From Treponema sp. UBA937 (GTDB lineage: Bacteria > Spirochaetota > Spirochaetia > Treponematales > Breznakiellaceae), in the NCBI GenBank assembly GCA_002293455.1, contig DBDH01000078.1, positions 9,723 through 16,311 on the forward strand: a stretch of 6,589 nucleotides of DNA, in the 5' to 3' direction. Positions 1 to 6,331 of the stretch are shown here, piece by piece. Numbering within the stretch: position 1 is the stretch's first letter; each line of letters starts with the position of its first letter. The notes under the pieces are model-generated. The model worked only from the letters and a program-made list of their open reading frames with translations. It was not told where the DNA came from and did no database searches. Position numbers and translations under genes: made by a program.

Positions 1-325
1 TCTTTGAACCCTGGCAGGCAAGAACCGCCACCGCCGGATTCGCCGATGCGTTAACTCCCAAAAGCTCTGAAAGCTTTTTCACGGAGGAAGCGCCCCCCGG
101 AGCGCACAGGGTGATTTCTACGGAACGGGACGCCACCGCGGCGGCGTATCCGTCGCATCCGGGGAAACCGCAGGCGCCGCAATTGACTCCCGGCAGGGCT
201 TCACGGACAGCGGCTATCATCGGATCGTTTTCAACTTTAAAGAATTCTTCAAAAAAACCCAGAAGAATTCCCAGGACAAATGCCAAGCCGAAAGCGAATC
301 CGGCGGTAATCAAAATAGTTATCAT
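1..325 (-). CDS. rnfB: RnfB, ferredoxin-side Fe-S subunit of the Rnf complex (partial, C-terminus beyond window)
   Basis: RnfB accepts electrons from reduced ferredoxin on the cytoplasmic side and passes them into the membrane part of the Rnf complex. Translating the minus strand from the ATG at 325 gives 108 residues, still open at the window edge. Residues 3-25 form one hydrophobic anchor (ILITAGFAFGLAFVLGILLG), followed by a soluble domain with a CxxCx4Cx16C cluster motif at C49, C52, C57 and C74 (core NCGACGFPGCDGY), the classic N-terminal 4Fe-4S domain of RnfB. The ferredoxin-like 4Fe-4S repeats expected further on lie outside the window. The start follows the rnfA stop by 10 nt, with a G-rich ribosome binding site (AGGGGG) overlapping that stop. 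As the last gene of C-D-G-E-A-B, it separates this Rnf operon from an Nqr operon, which has no RnfB. Confidence 0.95.
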   Translation of the reverse strand, partial: MITILITAGFAFGLAFVLGILLGFFEEFFKVENDPMIAAVREALPGVNCGACGFPGCDGYAAAVASRSVEITLCAPGGASSVKKLSELLGVNASANPAVAVLACQGSK

Positions 326-335
326 GTTCCGCCCC

Positions 336-911
336 CTACTTTACCAATCCGGAAAAGCCCATAAAAGCCACGGACAATAAGGCGGCTGAAACAAACAGGA
401 TGGGTGTTCCCTTTAAAAAATGGGGGATGGGACTCGTTTGAATCCGTTTGCGGATTCCCGCCAGAAGAAGGAGCGAAAGAAGGAAGCCCAAAGCAACGCC
501 GACCGCGTACACGAGCGATTCCACAAAATTGTGGTTTTTTACTACGTTGTCAAACGTAACGCCCAGGATCGCGCAATTGGTGGTTATCAACGCGAGGTAG
601 ATTCCCATTGACGCGTACAAAGACGGAACCGTTTTTTTAAGATAAAACTCCACGAGCTGAACCAACGCGGCAATCACCAGAATAAATACCAGAATCTGGA
701 GGAATTCTATTCCATTAGGCAGTAAAATATAATGATAAATCGGCCATGTTGCGCAGGACGCCAGAACCGTCACAAAGGTTACCGCCAAGCCCATTCCGAC
801 AGATTTATTTTCATCATTGCTCATCCCGATGAACGGACACAGAGCAAGAAAGCGCATCAACACGACGTTATCAATCAAAAAAGCTGATATAAAAATCTTA
901 AACAAATTCAT
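336..911 (-). CDS. rnfA: RnfA, integral membrane subunit of the Rnf complex
   Basis: RnfA is a six-helix membrane protein that pairs with RnfE in an inverted, pseudo-symmetric fashion. In the RnfA/RnfE and NqrE/NqrD families, two cysteines from each partner hold an Fe-S cluster midway through the membrane. The 191-residue protein has the usual family length and is mostly hydrophobic. The two family signatures are intact: DNVVLMRFLALCPFIG with C25, and ALITTNCAILG with C113. The ATG at 911 overlaps the rnfE stop as ATGA, and a GGAGG ribosome binding site (919-923) sits 7 nt upstream, so the start is secure and translation is probably coupled to rnfE. rnfB follows after 10 nt. The alternative NqrE is unlikely because RnfB and RnfC lie in the same operon. 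Confidence 0.96.
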   Translation of the reverse strand: MNLFKIFISAFLIDNVVLMRFLALCPFIGMSNDENKSVGMGLAVTFVTVLASCATWPIYHYILLPNGIEFLQILVFILVIAALVQLVEFYLKKTVPSLYASMGIYLALITTNCAILGVTFDNVVKNHNFVESLVYAVGVALGFLLSLLLLAGIRKRIQTSPIPHFLKGTPILFVSAALLSVAFMGFSGLVK

Positions 912-1567
912 GCCTGTTCCTCCGCAGGTTTCTTAAGACGGGATTTAATAGCAAGATTCAACGAAATAAACAAAGCAAACACCAAAAAACCTCCCGGCGG
1001 AAGCGCGAAGAAAAGAATCGGCTGGAATTCGGGAACGCTTTCCAGACGCAGAATATTCCCGAAAAACCGGATCGCGTGATCAATAATCATCACATCAAAA
1101 ACGCTTCCGTTTCCTAAGATTTCCCTGACGATAGAAATGCCCAAGAGTACCCAGGTATAGCCCAATCCCATACCGAGGGCGTCGGGGATTACTTCGATAA
1201 GTGTTCGTTTGGACGCGAACGATTCAACCCGCCCCATGATGATGCAGTTGACGACAATCAGCGGGATAAATATTCCCATCGATTGGGACAAGTCCGGGAA
1301 ATAAGCCTTTAACACATAATCAATTACCGTAGTAAATGACGCGATAACAATGATGAATATCGGAATCCTGATAGAATCGGGAATGAGTTTCCGGAAGATG
1401 CTGATGACGATTTCCGACATAAGAAGTACAAAAGTCATGGCCAGGCCCATCCCGATGCCGTTTGCGGCGCTCGTGGTAACCGCCAATGCCGAACAAAGTC
1501 CGATCATCAACGCGAGCAGGGGATTTTCTCTTACAATACCATTCGTAAAAATACGGAAGAATTTCAC
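908..1567 (-). CDS. rnfE: RnfE, integral membrane subunit of the Rnf complex (GTG start)
   Basis: RnfE is the partner of RnfA in the membrane core and carries electrons between the cytoplasmic and outer-face cofactors. I start it at GTG 1567, giving 219 residues. A strong AAGGAGG lies at 1574-1580, 6 nt upstream, and the GTG overlaps the rnfG stop as GTGA. The longer reading frame from ATG 1591 would add eight residues (MAYTRRRP), overlap rnfG by 28 nt and have no clear ribosome binding site. With the GTG start the two conserved membrane cysteines fall at C25 (GLCSALAVTTSA) and C108 (IVVNCIIMG), a spacing resembling that in RnfA. The usual Cys-Pro of the first motif is Cys-Ser here. Several transmembrane helices are evident, and the C-terminus is basic then acidic (SRLKKPAEEQA). 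The stop overlaps the rnfA start. Confidence 0.95.
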   Translation of the reverse strand: MKFFRIFTNGIVRENPLLALMIGLCSALAVTTSAANGIGMGLAMTFVLLMSEIVISIFRKLIPDSIRIPIFIIVIASFTTVIDYVLKAYFPDLSQSMGIFIPLIVVNCIIMGRVESFASKRTLIEVIPDALGMGLGYTWVLLGISIVREILGNGSVFDVMIIDHAIRFFGNILRLESVPEFQPILFFALPPGGFLVFALFISLNLAIKSRLKKPAEEQA

Positions 1568-2163
1568 CGGGCGCCTCCTTGTGTAAGCCATTCGGTCCCG
1601 GCCCTGGAAGCTGTTTTGACTGCCAGAGCAACGGCGTTGCTCGTAATAGTAGAAGCCGTAATCGCCGCTACGTCAGCTTTTACCTGAAAAGCGTCGCCCG
1701 CGGATTTTCCCGCAAACTGGCCGTAAAAGGTAAGGCCTTTTGAACGGTTTACAAAGTAATTGGATGACGATGCCTTTGCGCCAAGCCCCGGCGTATCCTG
1801 GTTCTGGAGAATCTTCACGCCGCTGACCTTGCCGTCAACGCCGACGCCAACGAGCATGACGATGGGGCCGCCGTAACTTCCGGCGGAAGCCCTGATAGCC
1901 GCGCCGATAATCACGCCGTCTTTTTTGATGGCATATTGATTTGAAAACGTTACATCGCTGTCGGGGCTATTAATCTCTCCGCTGATATCTTCAAAACTGT
2001 CGCCGTTAGGAAAAATTTCCGCTAAAGATGTTTCCAAATTTCTTTGTCCATGAGCGTCAATTGTTTCCTTTGTTCCGGTATACACAAAGGCCAACCCAAC
2101 ACAGGCCGCCGAAGCATAAAGCGCCAATACCAGGCCAAGAAGCAGCATTCGCTTTGCGTTCAT
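1564..2163 (-). CDS. rnfG: RnfG, FMN-carrying subunit of the Rnf complex
   Basis: RnfG is anchored by one N-terminal helix (about residues 6-28) and exposes an FMN-binding domain on the outer face of the membrane. Its FMN is attached by a phosphoester bond to a threonine, in a reaction done by ApbE, which is not encoded in this window. The 199-residue protein shows the family's DTPGLGAK motif at 123-130 and a flavinylation-type motif at 168-175 (ITASTITS, predicted attachment at T172). The common form is SGAT or TGAT followed by x-S/T, so Thr-Ala-Ser-Thr is a variant, but it keeps the modified threonine and the downstream TS. The ATG overlaps the rnfD stop as ATGA and has AGGAGG (2171-2176) 7 nt upstream. 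Its stop overlaps the rnfE GTG. NqrC is the related alternative, excluded by context. Confidence 0.95.
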   Translation of the reverse strand: MNAKRMLLLGLVLALYASAACVGLAFVYTGTKETIDAHGQRNLETSLAEIFPNGDSFEDISGEINSPDSDVTFSNQYAIKKDGVIIGAAIRASAGSYGGPIVMLVGVGVDGKVSGVKILQNQDTPGLGAKASSSNYFVNRSKGLTFYGQFAGKSAGDAFQVKADVAAITASTITSNAVALAVKTASRAGTEWLTQGGAR

Positions 2164-3179
2164 TTCCCGGCCTCCTTTTTAGCGCGGACAAAACCGTATT
2201 TCTTTTGTAAGAGCCTGTTCAAGAAAGGCGTAAAGGCATTCATGATGAGGATGCCGTAGGTCACGCCTTCGGGGTACGATCCCCATTTGCGGATTAACAC
2301 CGTGATCAAAGCCGCGCCGAATCCGAATATCAATTTTCCTTTGGCGGTCATAGGGGCCGTCACATAATCGGTTGCCATAAAGACCGCGCCAAACAAAACT
2401 CCGCCGCTGAGGACTCCAAAAATCGGGTCCATCCCCAAAATGAAAGATGATACTATTGTTGTGATAATCATGGCGAGCGGCGCTCTCCAATCAATCGTTT
2501 TTGTGATGATAAGATAAAACGCTCCGGCTAAAATCAACAAGATGGATGATTCGCCGATACAGCCGGCCCGGTTCCCAAAGAAAAGCGTCTTCATCACCGG
2601 CCAGTAATCCGGTGACTGGGACAGTCCCAGCGAAACAAAATTGTTTCCCACATCCGCCAACGTTCCGCCCATCTTTACGATATTAAGCGGGGTCGCCGTG
2701 GAAATCGCGTCTGTTAAAGGAACGCCAAAGCCGGAAGGTGAATGCCAGGAAGTAATCGCCGCGGGAAAACTCATAATGAGGAAGGCCCGGCCGATCAGCG
2801 CGGGGTTAAACACATTTGCCCCGATGCCGCCGAAGAATTCTTTCGCAACGATGATGGCAAAAACCGCTCCCAAAGCCGTCATCCAAAGCGGCGTGGACGG
2901 CGGAAGAATCAAAGCCAGCAGTAAACCGGTAACAATCGCGGAACCATCTTTAATCCGGATATCCTGTTTTGTTATTTTCCTGAAAGCCGCTTCCGCGGCA
3001 ACCGCAAAAACTATCGATGTCAAAATCGTGAAAACCGCGTTCATCCCGTATAAAATGATTCCAAATATCGATACCGGAAGCAACGCTATGACCACATTGA
3101 ACATGACCATCCTGGAATTGATGGGCGATGCGTAATGCGGACTAGATGATAGAAGGATATGCCCTTCGTTCTGCGCCAT
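2160..3179 (-). CDS. rnfD: RnfD, FMN-carrying membrane subunit of the Rnf complex
   Basis: RnfD (NqrB-like) is a multi-helix membrane protein with a covalently bound FMN, thought to take part in the ion-translocating path. I start it at ATG 3179, giving 339 residues (MAQNEGHILL...), because AAGGAGAG (3183-3190) lies just upstream and overlaps the rnfC stop, leaving a 10-nt gap between genes. The longer frame from 3239 adds 20 residues unlike the family and overlaps rnfC by 50 nt. Visible family blocks are SSSPHYASP near the start, KEFFGGIGANVFNPALIGRA at 113-132, the flavinylation-type motif DAISTATPLN at 157-166 (predicted attachment at T163; the usual form is SGAT, here STAT), MATDYVTAPMTAKG at 268-281 and YPEGVTYGILIMN at 302-314. 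Its stop overlaps the rnfG start. Confidence 0.95.
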   Translation of the reverse strand: MAQNEGHILLSSSPHYASPINSRMVMFNVVIALLPVSIFGIILYGMNAVFTILTSIVFAVAAEAAFRKITKQDIRIKDGSAIVTGLLLALILPPSTPLWMTALGAVFAIIVAKEFFGGIGANVFNPALIGRAFLIMSFPAAITSWHSPSGFGVPLTDAISTATPLNIVKMGGTLADVGNNFVSLGLSQSPDYWPVMKTLFFGNRAGCIGESSILLILAGAFYLIITKTIDWRAPLAMIITTIVSSFILGMDPIFGVLSGGVLFGAVFMATDYVTAPMTAKGKLIFGFGAALITVLIRKWGSYPEGVTYGILIMNAFTPFLNRLLQKKYGFVRAKKEAGK

Positions 3180-3189
3180 GTTCTCTCCT

Positions 3190-4536
3190 TTATTTTTTAG
3201 CCTGGGCAGCCTGCTGTGCCCGGAAACGCTGTTTTCCAACCCGGAAACGCTGAACCAGTTTTATCCGCGCGGGACAAACAAAGGCGCAGCTTCCGCATTC
3301 AATACAATCCAGAAGACCCGCCTTCACCGCGCCGTCCATGTCGTCAGAGTTAAGGCCGATGTTGATCATTACAGGCGAAAGCCAGCACGCGCAGGTCCGA
3401 ATACAGCGTCCGCAGCGGATGCAGGGCGTTTCGGCAAATTCAGCGGTTTCCTTTGCCGTCATCAAAATGATGCCCGACGTATTTTTCTGAATAGGAATAT
3501 TTATAGAAGGAACGGCGCTTCCCATCATGGGGCCGCCGAAAATAATCTTCCTGAGCTTTTCATAATCAATATCCATGAATTCCGGCGGCAGATCGCTGAT
3601 AAGCGTTCCGATGGGCGCATAGATATTTTTCGGCGTTTTGCAGGCTCCTCCGCTGACCGTCAATCCCCGTTCAATCAAGGGCTTTCCAAGCTGAAAGGCC
3701 TCGGCTATCGCGATGGCGGTTCCCACATTCTGAACGATGCAGCCCGTATCCATAGGCAGTCCGCCGGATGGAACCTGTTTCCCGGTGATAGCGGTAATCA
3801 GCATTTTTTCACCGCCCTGGGGATACTTCGATTTCAACAGCTCAACTGTAATATCAAAACCGCGTGTCGATTCTTTTATCGCGTCTTCAAGAACCGGAAC
3901 CAAAGAAGCCTTATTATCTTCCATCCCGATAACCGCTCTTTTTACTCCGGTGATCTTCATAATGATGCAAAGGCCTTCTATCAAAAGAGCGGGATTTCGC
4001 CGTATGGCGGCTTCATCGGTGGTAAGATAGGGCTCGCACTCAGCGCCGTCCAGAATCACCAGATCGATGGGCTTGTTCGGCGGCGGATTCAGTTTGATGT
4101 GTACCGGGAAACCGGCGCCGCCCATTCCCACAAGACCGGCTTCACGGATCCGCGCGAGGGCTTCATCTTTTGTACAGCTAAAAGCATCGAGCGGCGGCAT
4201 GAAATCGTCCCCGCCCTCAACTTCGGCAGCCTCAATAACGACGCATAATCCTTCCAGATTATTCGACTGTGTCCGGGGCTCAATCTTTTTTACCACCCCG
4301 GAAATTGAAGCGTGAACCGGCACCGTCATCGGCCCCGGATTAACCGCGTCGGCAATCTTTTGCCCGCGCCGGACCTTGTCGCCTACAGCAACAAGGCTCT
4401 TATTCGGAGCGCCAAAATGCTGATTGATCGGAATAACTGCCTGTTTTGGTGAAGAAACATGTTCGTAGGGTTTCCCCGCGGTCGCGTCTTTCCGCTCCGG
4501 AAGGTGTACTCCGCGTTTAAAGGTTTTTACAGCCAT
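3190..4536 (-). CDS. rnfC: RnfC, NAD(H)-side Fe-S flavoprotein subunit of the Rnf complex
   Basis: RnfC is the peripheral cytoplasmic subunit where electrons reach NAD+ (or leave NADH). The 448 residues match the shorter clostridial-type RnfC and lack the long repetitive C-terminal tail of the proteobacterial form. The N-terminal region (about 1-100) resembles a lipoyl/barrel-sandwich fold (VGDKVRRGQKIAD, VHASISGVVKKIE). A nucleotide/FMN-binding region similar to NuoF follows, with GLVGMGGAGFP at 134-144 and LDGAECEPYLTTDEA at 162-176, then an SLBB-like part. The C-terminus has two 4Fe-4S motifs: C372, C375, C378, C382 and C411, C414, C417, C421 (the latter followed by Pro, as usual). The first motif lacks that Pro and has an extra C384. 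The ATG at 4536 has GAGGAG 8 nt upstream. This is the first gene of the operon. Confidence 0.96.
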   Translation of the reverse strand: MAVKTFKRGVHLPERKDATAGKPYEHVSSPKQAVIPINQHFGAPNKSLVAVGDKVRRGQKIADAVNPGPMTVPVHASISGVVKKIEPRTQSNNLEGLCVVIEAAEVEGGDDFMPPLDAFSCTKDEALARIREAGLVGMGGAGFPVHIKLNPPPNKPIDLVILDGAECEPYLTTDEAAIRRNPALLIEGLCIIMKITGVKRAVIGMEDNKASLVPVLEDAIKESTRGFDITVELLKSKYPQGGEKMLITAITGKQVPSGGLPMDTGCIVQNVGTAIAIAEAFQLGKPLIERGLTVSGGACKTPKNIYAPIGTLISDLPPEFMDIDYEKLRKIIFGGPMMGSAVPSINIPIQKNTSGIILMTAKETAEFAETPCIRCGRCIRTCACWLSPVMINIGLNSDDMDGAVKAGLLDCIECGSCAFVCPARIKLVQRFRVGKQRFRAQQAAQAKK

Positions 4537-4586
4537 CTGGCTTTCTCCTCAAGATTATAAATCGCTATATGTTACGGATTGATCAT

Positions 4587-4600
4587 TCTACAGTCTACAG
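4587..4600. repeat. Tandem 7-bp direct repeat in the rnfC leader
   Basis: The heptamer TCTACAG occurs twice in tandem on the plus strand (CTGTAGA twice on the transcribed sense strand). It falls roughly 10-20 nt downstream of the predicted rnf transcription start. It could be half-sites of a regulator binding site or chance; only two copies are present. Confidence 0.3.
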
Positions 4601-4615
4601 TGTGATAATAAGGAT

Positions 4616-4644
4616 AATTTAAGCGTTTTTTCCTATCCCGTCAA
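4616..4644 (-). promoter_or_regulatory. Candidate sigma-70-type promoter of the rnf operon
   Basis: On the minus strand the gap upstream of rnfC contains TTGACG (4639-4644), a 17-nt spacer and TAAATT (4616-4621). The -35 element matches consensus at 5 of 6 positions and the -10 at 4 of 6. Transcription would begin near 4609, leaving a leader of roughly 73 nt before the rnfC ATG. It is the best pair I found in the 188 nt between ychF and rnfC. I saw no convincing Rho-independent terminator for ychF in the same gap, so read-through from ychF cannot be excluded. Confidence 0.45.
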
Positions 4645-4724
4645 GGAGTCGCAACGTCCCTCCTCTTAACTTTCTTTTTGTCGCGCTTCTATATTGAACT
4701 CGTCTCTTTATTAATTACTACTTC

Positions 4725-5834
4725 CTACACATTAAACTTGAAGAACATTACATCACCATCACGGACTACATACTCTTTGCCTTCAATGCGGTACTTGCCG
4801 GCTTCTTTGATTTTGGCTTCGCTGCCGTATGTTACAAGGTCGTCAAAGGAATAGACCTCGGCTTTGATAAAGCCTTTCTCGAAATCGGTGTGGATGACGC
4901 CGGCGGCTTTGGGGGCGCTGTCTCCGGCGTGGATAGTCCATGCGCGGCATTCGTCTTCGCCCGCGGTGAAAAAAGTTCGGAGGCCGAGGAAACGGTAGGC
5001 CGCGTGAATGAGAACGGAAAGGCCGGATTCTTCGAGGCCGAGTTCGCTTAAGAATGCGAGGCGTTCTTCTTCGTCATCGATGTCGGCAAGTTCGGCTTCA
5101 AACTTTCCCGAAATAACTACGGCTTCGGAACCTTCGGCAGCGGCACGCGCTTTTACTTTGTCGATATATTGATTCCCGTTCTGCATTCCTTTTTCATCGA
5201 CGTTGCATACATAGAGCTGGGGTTTCATGGTGATAAAATGACAGTCGTAAACCGCGGCTTTTTCATCATCGCTCAGGAGAACGGAGCGGGCGGGTTTGCC
5301 GTCTTCCAACGCGGGCTGGATTTTGTTCAGCGCGTTAATGGTTTGTTCGGCGAGTTTTTGTTGATCTTTGGATTGAACCTTGAGGGTCCGTTCCGCGCGG
5401 TCGCGGCGTTTTAAAAGGGTATCAAGATCGGCGAGGGCGAGTTCGATGTTGATGGTTTCCATATCCGATTCAGGATCGACTTTGTTTGATACATGAACGA
5501 TATCGGGATCATCAAAACAGCGGACGACATGGGCGATGACCCCTACTTCGCGGATGTGAGATAAAAACTGGTTTCCCAATCCTTCGCCCTGAGACGCACC
5601 TTTGACAAGTCCGGCTATATCGACAAATTCCACCACCGCGGGGACTGTTTTTTTCGGATGAAACATTTCCGTAAGTTTCTTGAGCCGCGGGTCCGGCACG
5701 TTCACAATTCCCACGTTTGGATCAATCGTGCAAAAAGGATAATTCGCCGCTTCCGCGGGAGCCGATGTCAATGCCGAAAAAAGAGTAGACTTTCCCACAT
5801 TGGGAAGCCCAACAATACCACAATTTAATGCCAT
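4725..5834 (-). CDS. ychF: YchF/OLA1-family redox-regulated, ribosome-associated P-loop ATPase
   Basis: YchF is a universally conserved Obg-related protein that binds ribosomes and, unlike most of its relatives, prefers ATP. In E. coli it is linked to oxidative stress control and translation. The 369 residues are close to the usual 363 or so. Visible parts are the P-loop GLPNVGKS (9-16), the switch region NYPFCTIDPNVG (31-42), Walker B/G3 DIAG (72-75) followed by LVKGASQGEGLGNQFLSHIR, and an NVDE motif (211-214) in place of the NKxD that gives guanine specificity. An Ala/Glu-rich helical region spans about 125-180, and the C-terminal TGS domain runs from about 288 to the end (AWTIHAGDSAPKAAGVIHTDF). 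No good ribosome binding site precedes the ATG at 5834. It lies 78 nt after the RidA-like gene and 188 nt before rnfC; a functional link to Rnf is not implied. Confidence 0.96.
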   Translation of the reverse strand: MALNCGIVGLPNVGKSTLFSALTSAPAEAANYPFCTIDPNVGIVNVPDPRLKKLTEMFHPKKTVPAVVEFVDIAGLVKGASQGEGLGNQFLSHIREVGVIAHVVRCFDDPDIVHVSNKVDPESDMETINIELALADLDTLLKRRDRAERTLKVQSKDQQKLAEQTINALNKIQPALEDGKPARSVLLSDDEKAAVYDCHFITMKPQLYVCNVDEKGMQNGNQYIDKVKARAAAEGSEAVVISGKFEAELADIDDEEERLAFLSELGLEESGLSVLIHAAYRFLGLRTFFTAGEDECRAWTIHAGDSAPKAAGVIHTDFEKGFIKAEVYSFDDLVTYGSEAKIKEAGKYRIEGKEYVVRDGDVMFFKFNV

Positions 5835-5840
5835 TTCTCT

Positions 5841-5869
5841 ATTTTAAGGAGCCGGGGAACGGAGGTCAA
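5841..5869 (-). promoter_or_regulatory. Candidate ychF promoter, placed for a leaderless transcript
   Basis: On the minus strand TTGACC (5864-5869) is followed by exactly 17 nt and TAAAAT (5841-5846); each hexamer matches the sigma-70 consensus at 5 of 6 positions. Only 6 nt separate the -10 element from the ychF ATG, so the expected transcription start is at or next to the A of the start codon. The same stretch lacks a Shine-Dalgarno sequence, unlike most rnf genes and the RidA-like gene nearby. Confidence 0.5.
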
Positions 5870-5911
5870 CCGGTAAGCATTTTTAGTTTCACTCAACATT
5901 CAGTTCAGGTT

Positions 5912-6289
5912 TTAACCTTTGAACGCTATCGCGTCCAACTGAAACAACAGCCCCTCTGGGCCTCCTTCGTGGGCAAATTCTGTTTGTATCGATTTTCGGG
6001 AAGGATATTTTCCTTTGAATCTTTCTTTAAACACCTTTTCCATAACCGGAATATTCCAAACATCCCTAAACATACAAGTCAAATTTACAACAGATTCCAA
6101 ATCTAAATTAATGGTCTTTAATCTTGCTTCCAAATGATCAATTGCGCCAATAATTTGATTTTCAATGGATTGACCTATATTGCCGACACAATAACTTATA
6201 AAAGCAAAATCGCCTGCTTCAACAATTCCAGAGTGTGCCCAATGTTCATTTACATCACTTCTCAGTATTTCCCTTTGATTCTCATTCAT
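5912..6289 (-). CDS. RidA/YjgF/YER057c/UK114-family protein (probable enamine/imine deaminase or relative)
   Basis: RidA-family proteins are small trimers; RidA itself hydrolyses reactive enamine/imine intermediates released by PLP enzymes such as threonine dehydratase. The 125-residue protein starts at ATG 6289, chosen because GGAGG (6298-6302) lies 8 nt upstream; an upstream in-frame ATG at 6331 would add 14 residues, run through the inverted repeat and lack this site. Family features are GQSIENQIIGAIDHLEARL (39-57), NLDLESVVNLTCMFRD (61-76), and PSRKS (96-100) then FQLDAIAF near the end. R98 aligns with the arginine RidA uses for substrate carboxylate binding, but the SCVEV stretch usual after it is replaced (KSIQTEF). 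The protein may therefore belong to another Rid subgroup, and its substrate is unknown. By eye the gene is more AT-rich than ychF and rnf. It lies upstream of ychF on the same strand. Confidence 0.85.
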   Translation of the reverse strand: MNENQREILRSDVNEHWAHSGIVEAGDFAFISYCVGNIGQSIENQIIGAIDHLEARLKTINLDLESVVNLTCMFRDVWNIPVMEKVFKERFKGKYPSRKSIQTEFAHEGGPEGLLFQLDAIAFKG

Positions 6290-6305
6290 TTTTACTTCCT
6301 CCAAA

Positions 6306-6328
6306 TATAGTATTGGCTTAATACTATA
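6306..6328. promoter_or_regulatory. Perfect inverted repeat upstream of the RidA-like gene, candidate operator
   Basis: Two 9-bp arms, TATAGTATT (6306-6314) and AATACTATA (6320-6328), flank the 5-nt spacer GGCTT. The repeat ends 4 nt upstream of the GGAGG ribosome binding site. The arm distal to the gene contains TATAGT on the minus strand, which could act as a -10 element, and a TTGACA hexamer lies at 6333-6338, too close to pair with it. The symmetry, the AT-rich arms and the position suit a dimeric repressor site over the promoter. An RNA hairpin is possible, but the arms are weakly pairing. Confidence 0.5.
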
Positions 6329-6331
6329 CAT

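Noticed and set aside
2641..3135. Plus-strand frame opposite rnfD (164 codons)
   Set aside because: Shadow of the rnfD coding sequence; no motif or supported start.
3178..4248. Long plus-strand reading frame opposite rnfC (356 codons)
   Set aside because: It lies antisense to rnfC, has low-complexity His/Arg/Asn-rich content with no domain, and rnfC has full family motifs and a ribosome binding site.
336..4536. Na+-NQR (nqr) operon instead of rnf
   Set aside because: RnfB with its CxxCx4Cx16C domain and the Fe-S-bearing RnfC are present, NqrA and NqrF are absent, and the order C-D-G-E-A-B is that of Rnf.
4554..4559. TATAAT on the minus strand just before rnfC
   Set aside because: A start directed by it would fall inside the rnfC ribosome binding site (GAGGAG 4545-4550), and no -35 element is placed correctly.
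5907..5918. AGGTT/AACCT symmetry around the stop of the RidA-like gene as a terminator
   Set aside because: Only a 5-bp stem with a 2-nt gap and no following T-run on the minus strand; too weak for a Rho-independent terminator.
5828..6106. Plus-strand frame across the ychF/RidA-like gap
   Set aside because: It overlaps the RidA-like gene on the opposite strand, which has clear family similarity; no ribosome binding site or recognisable domain.
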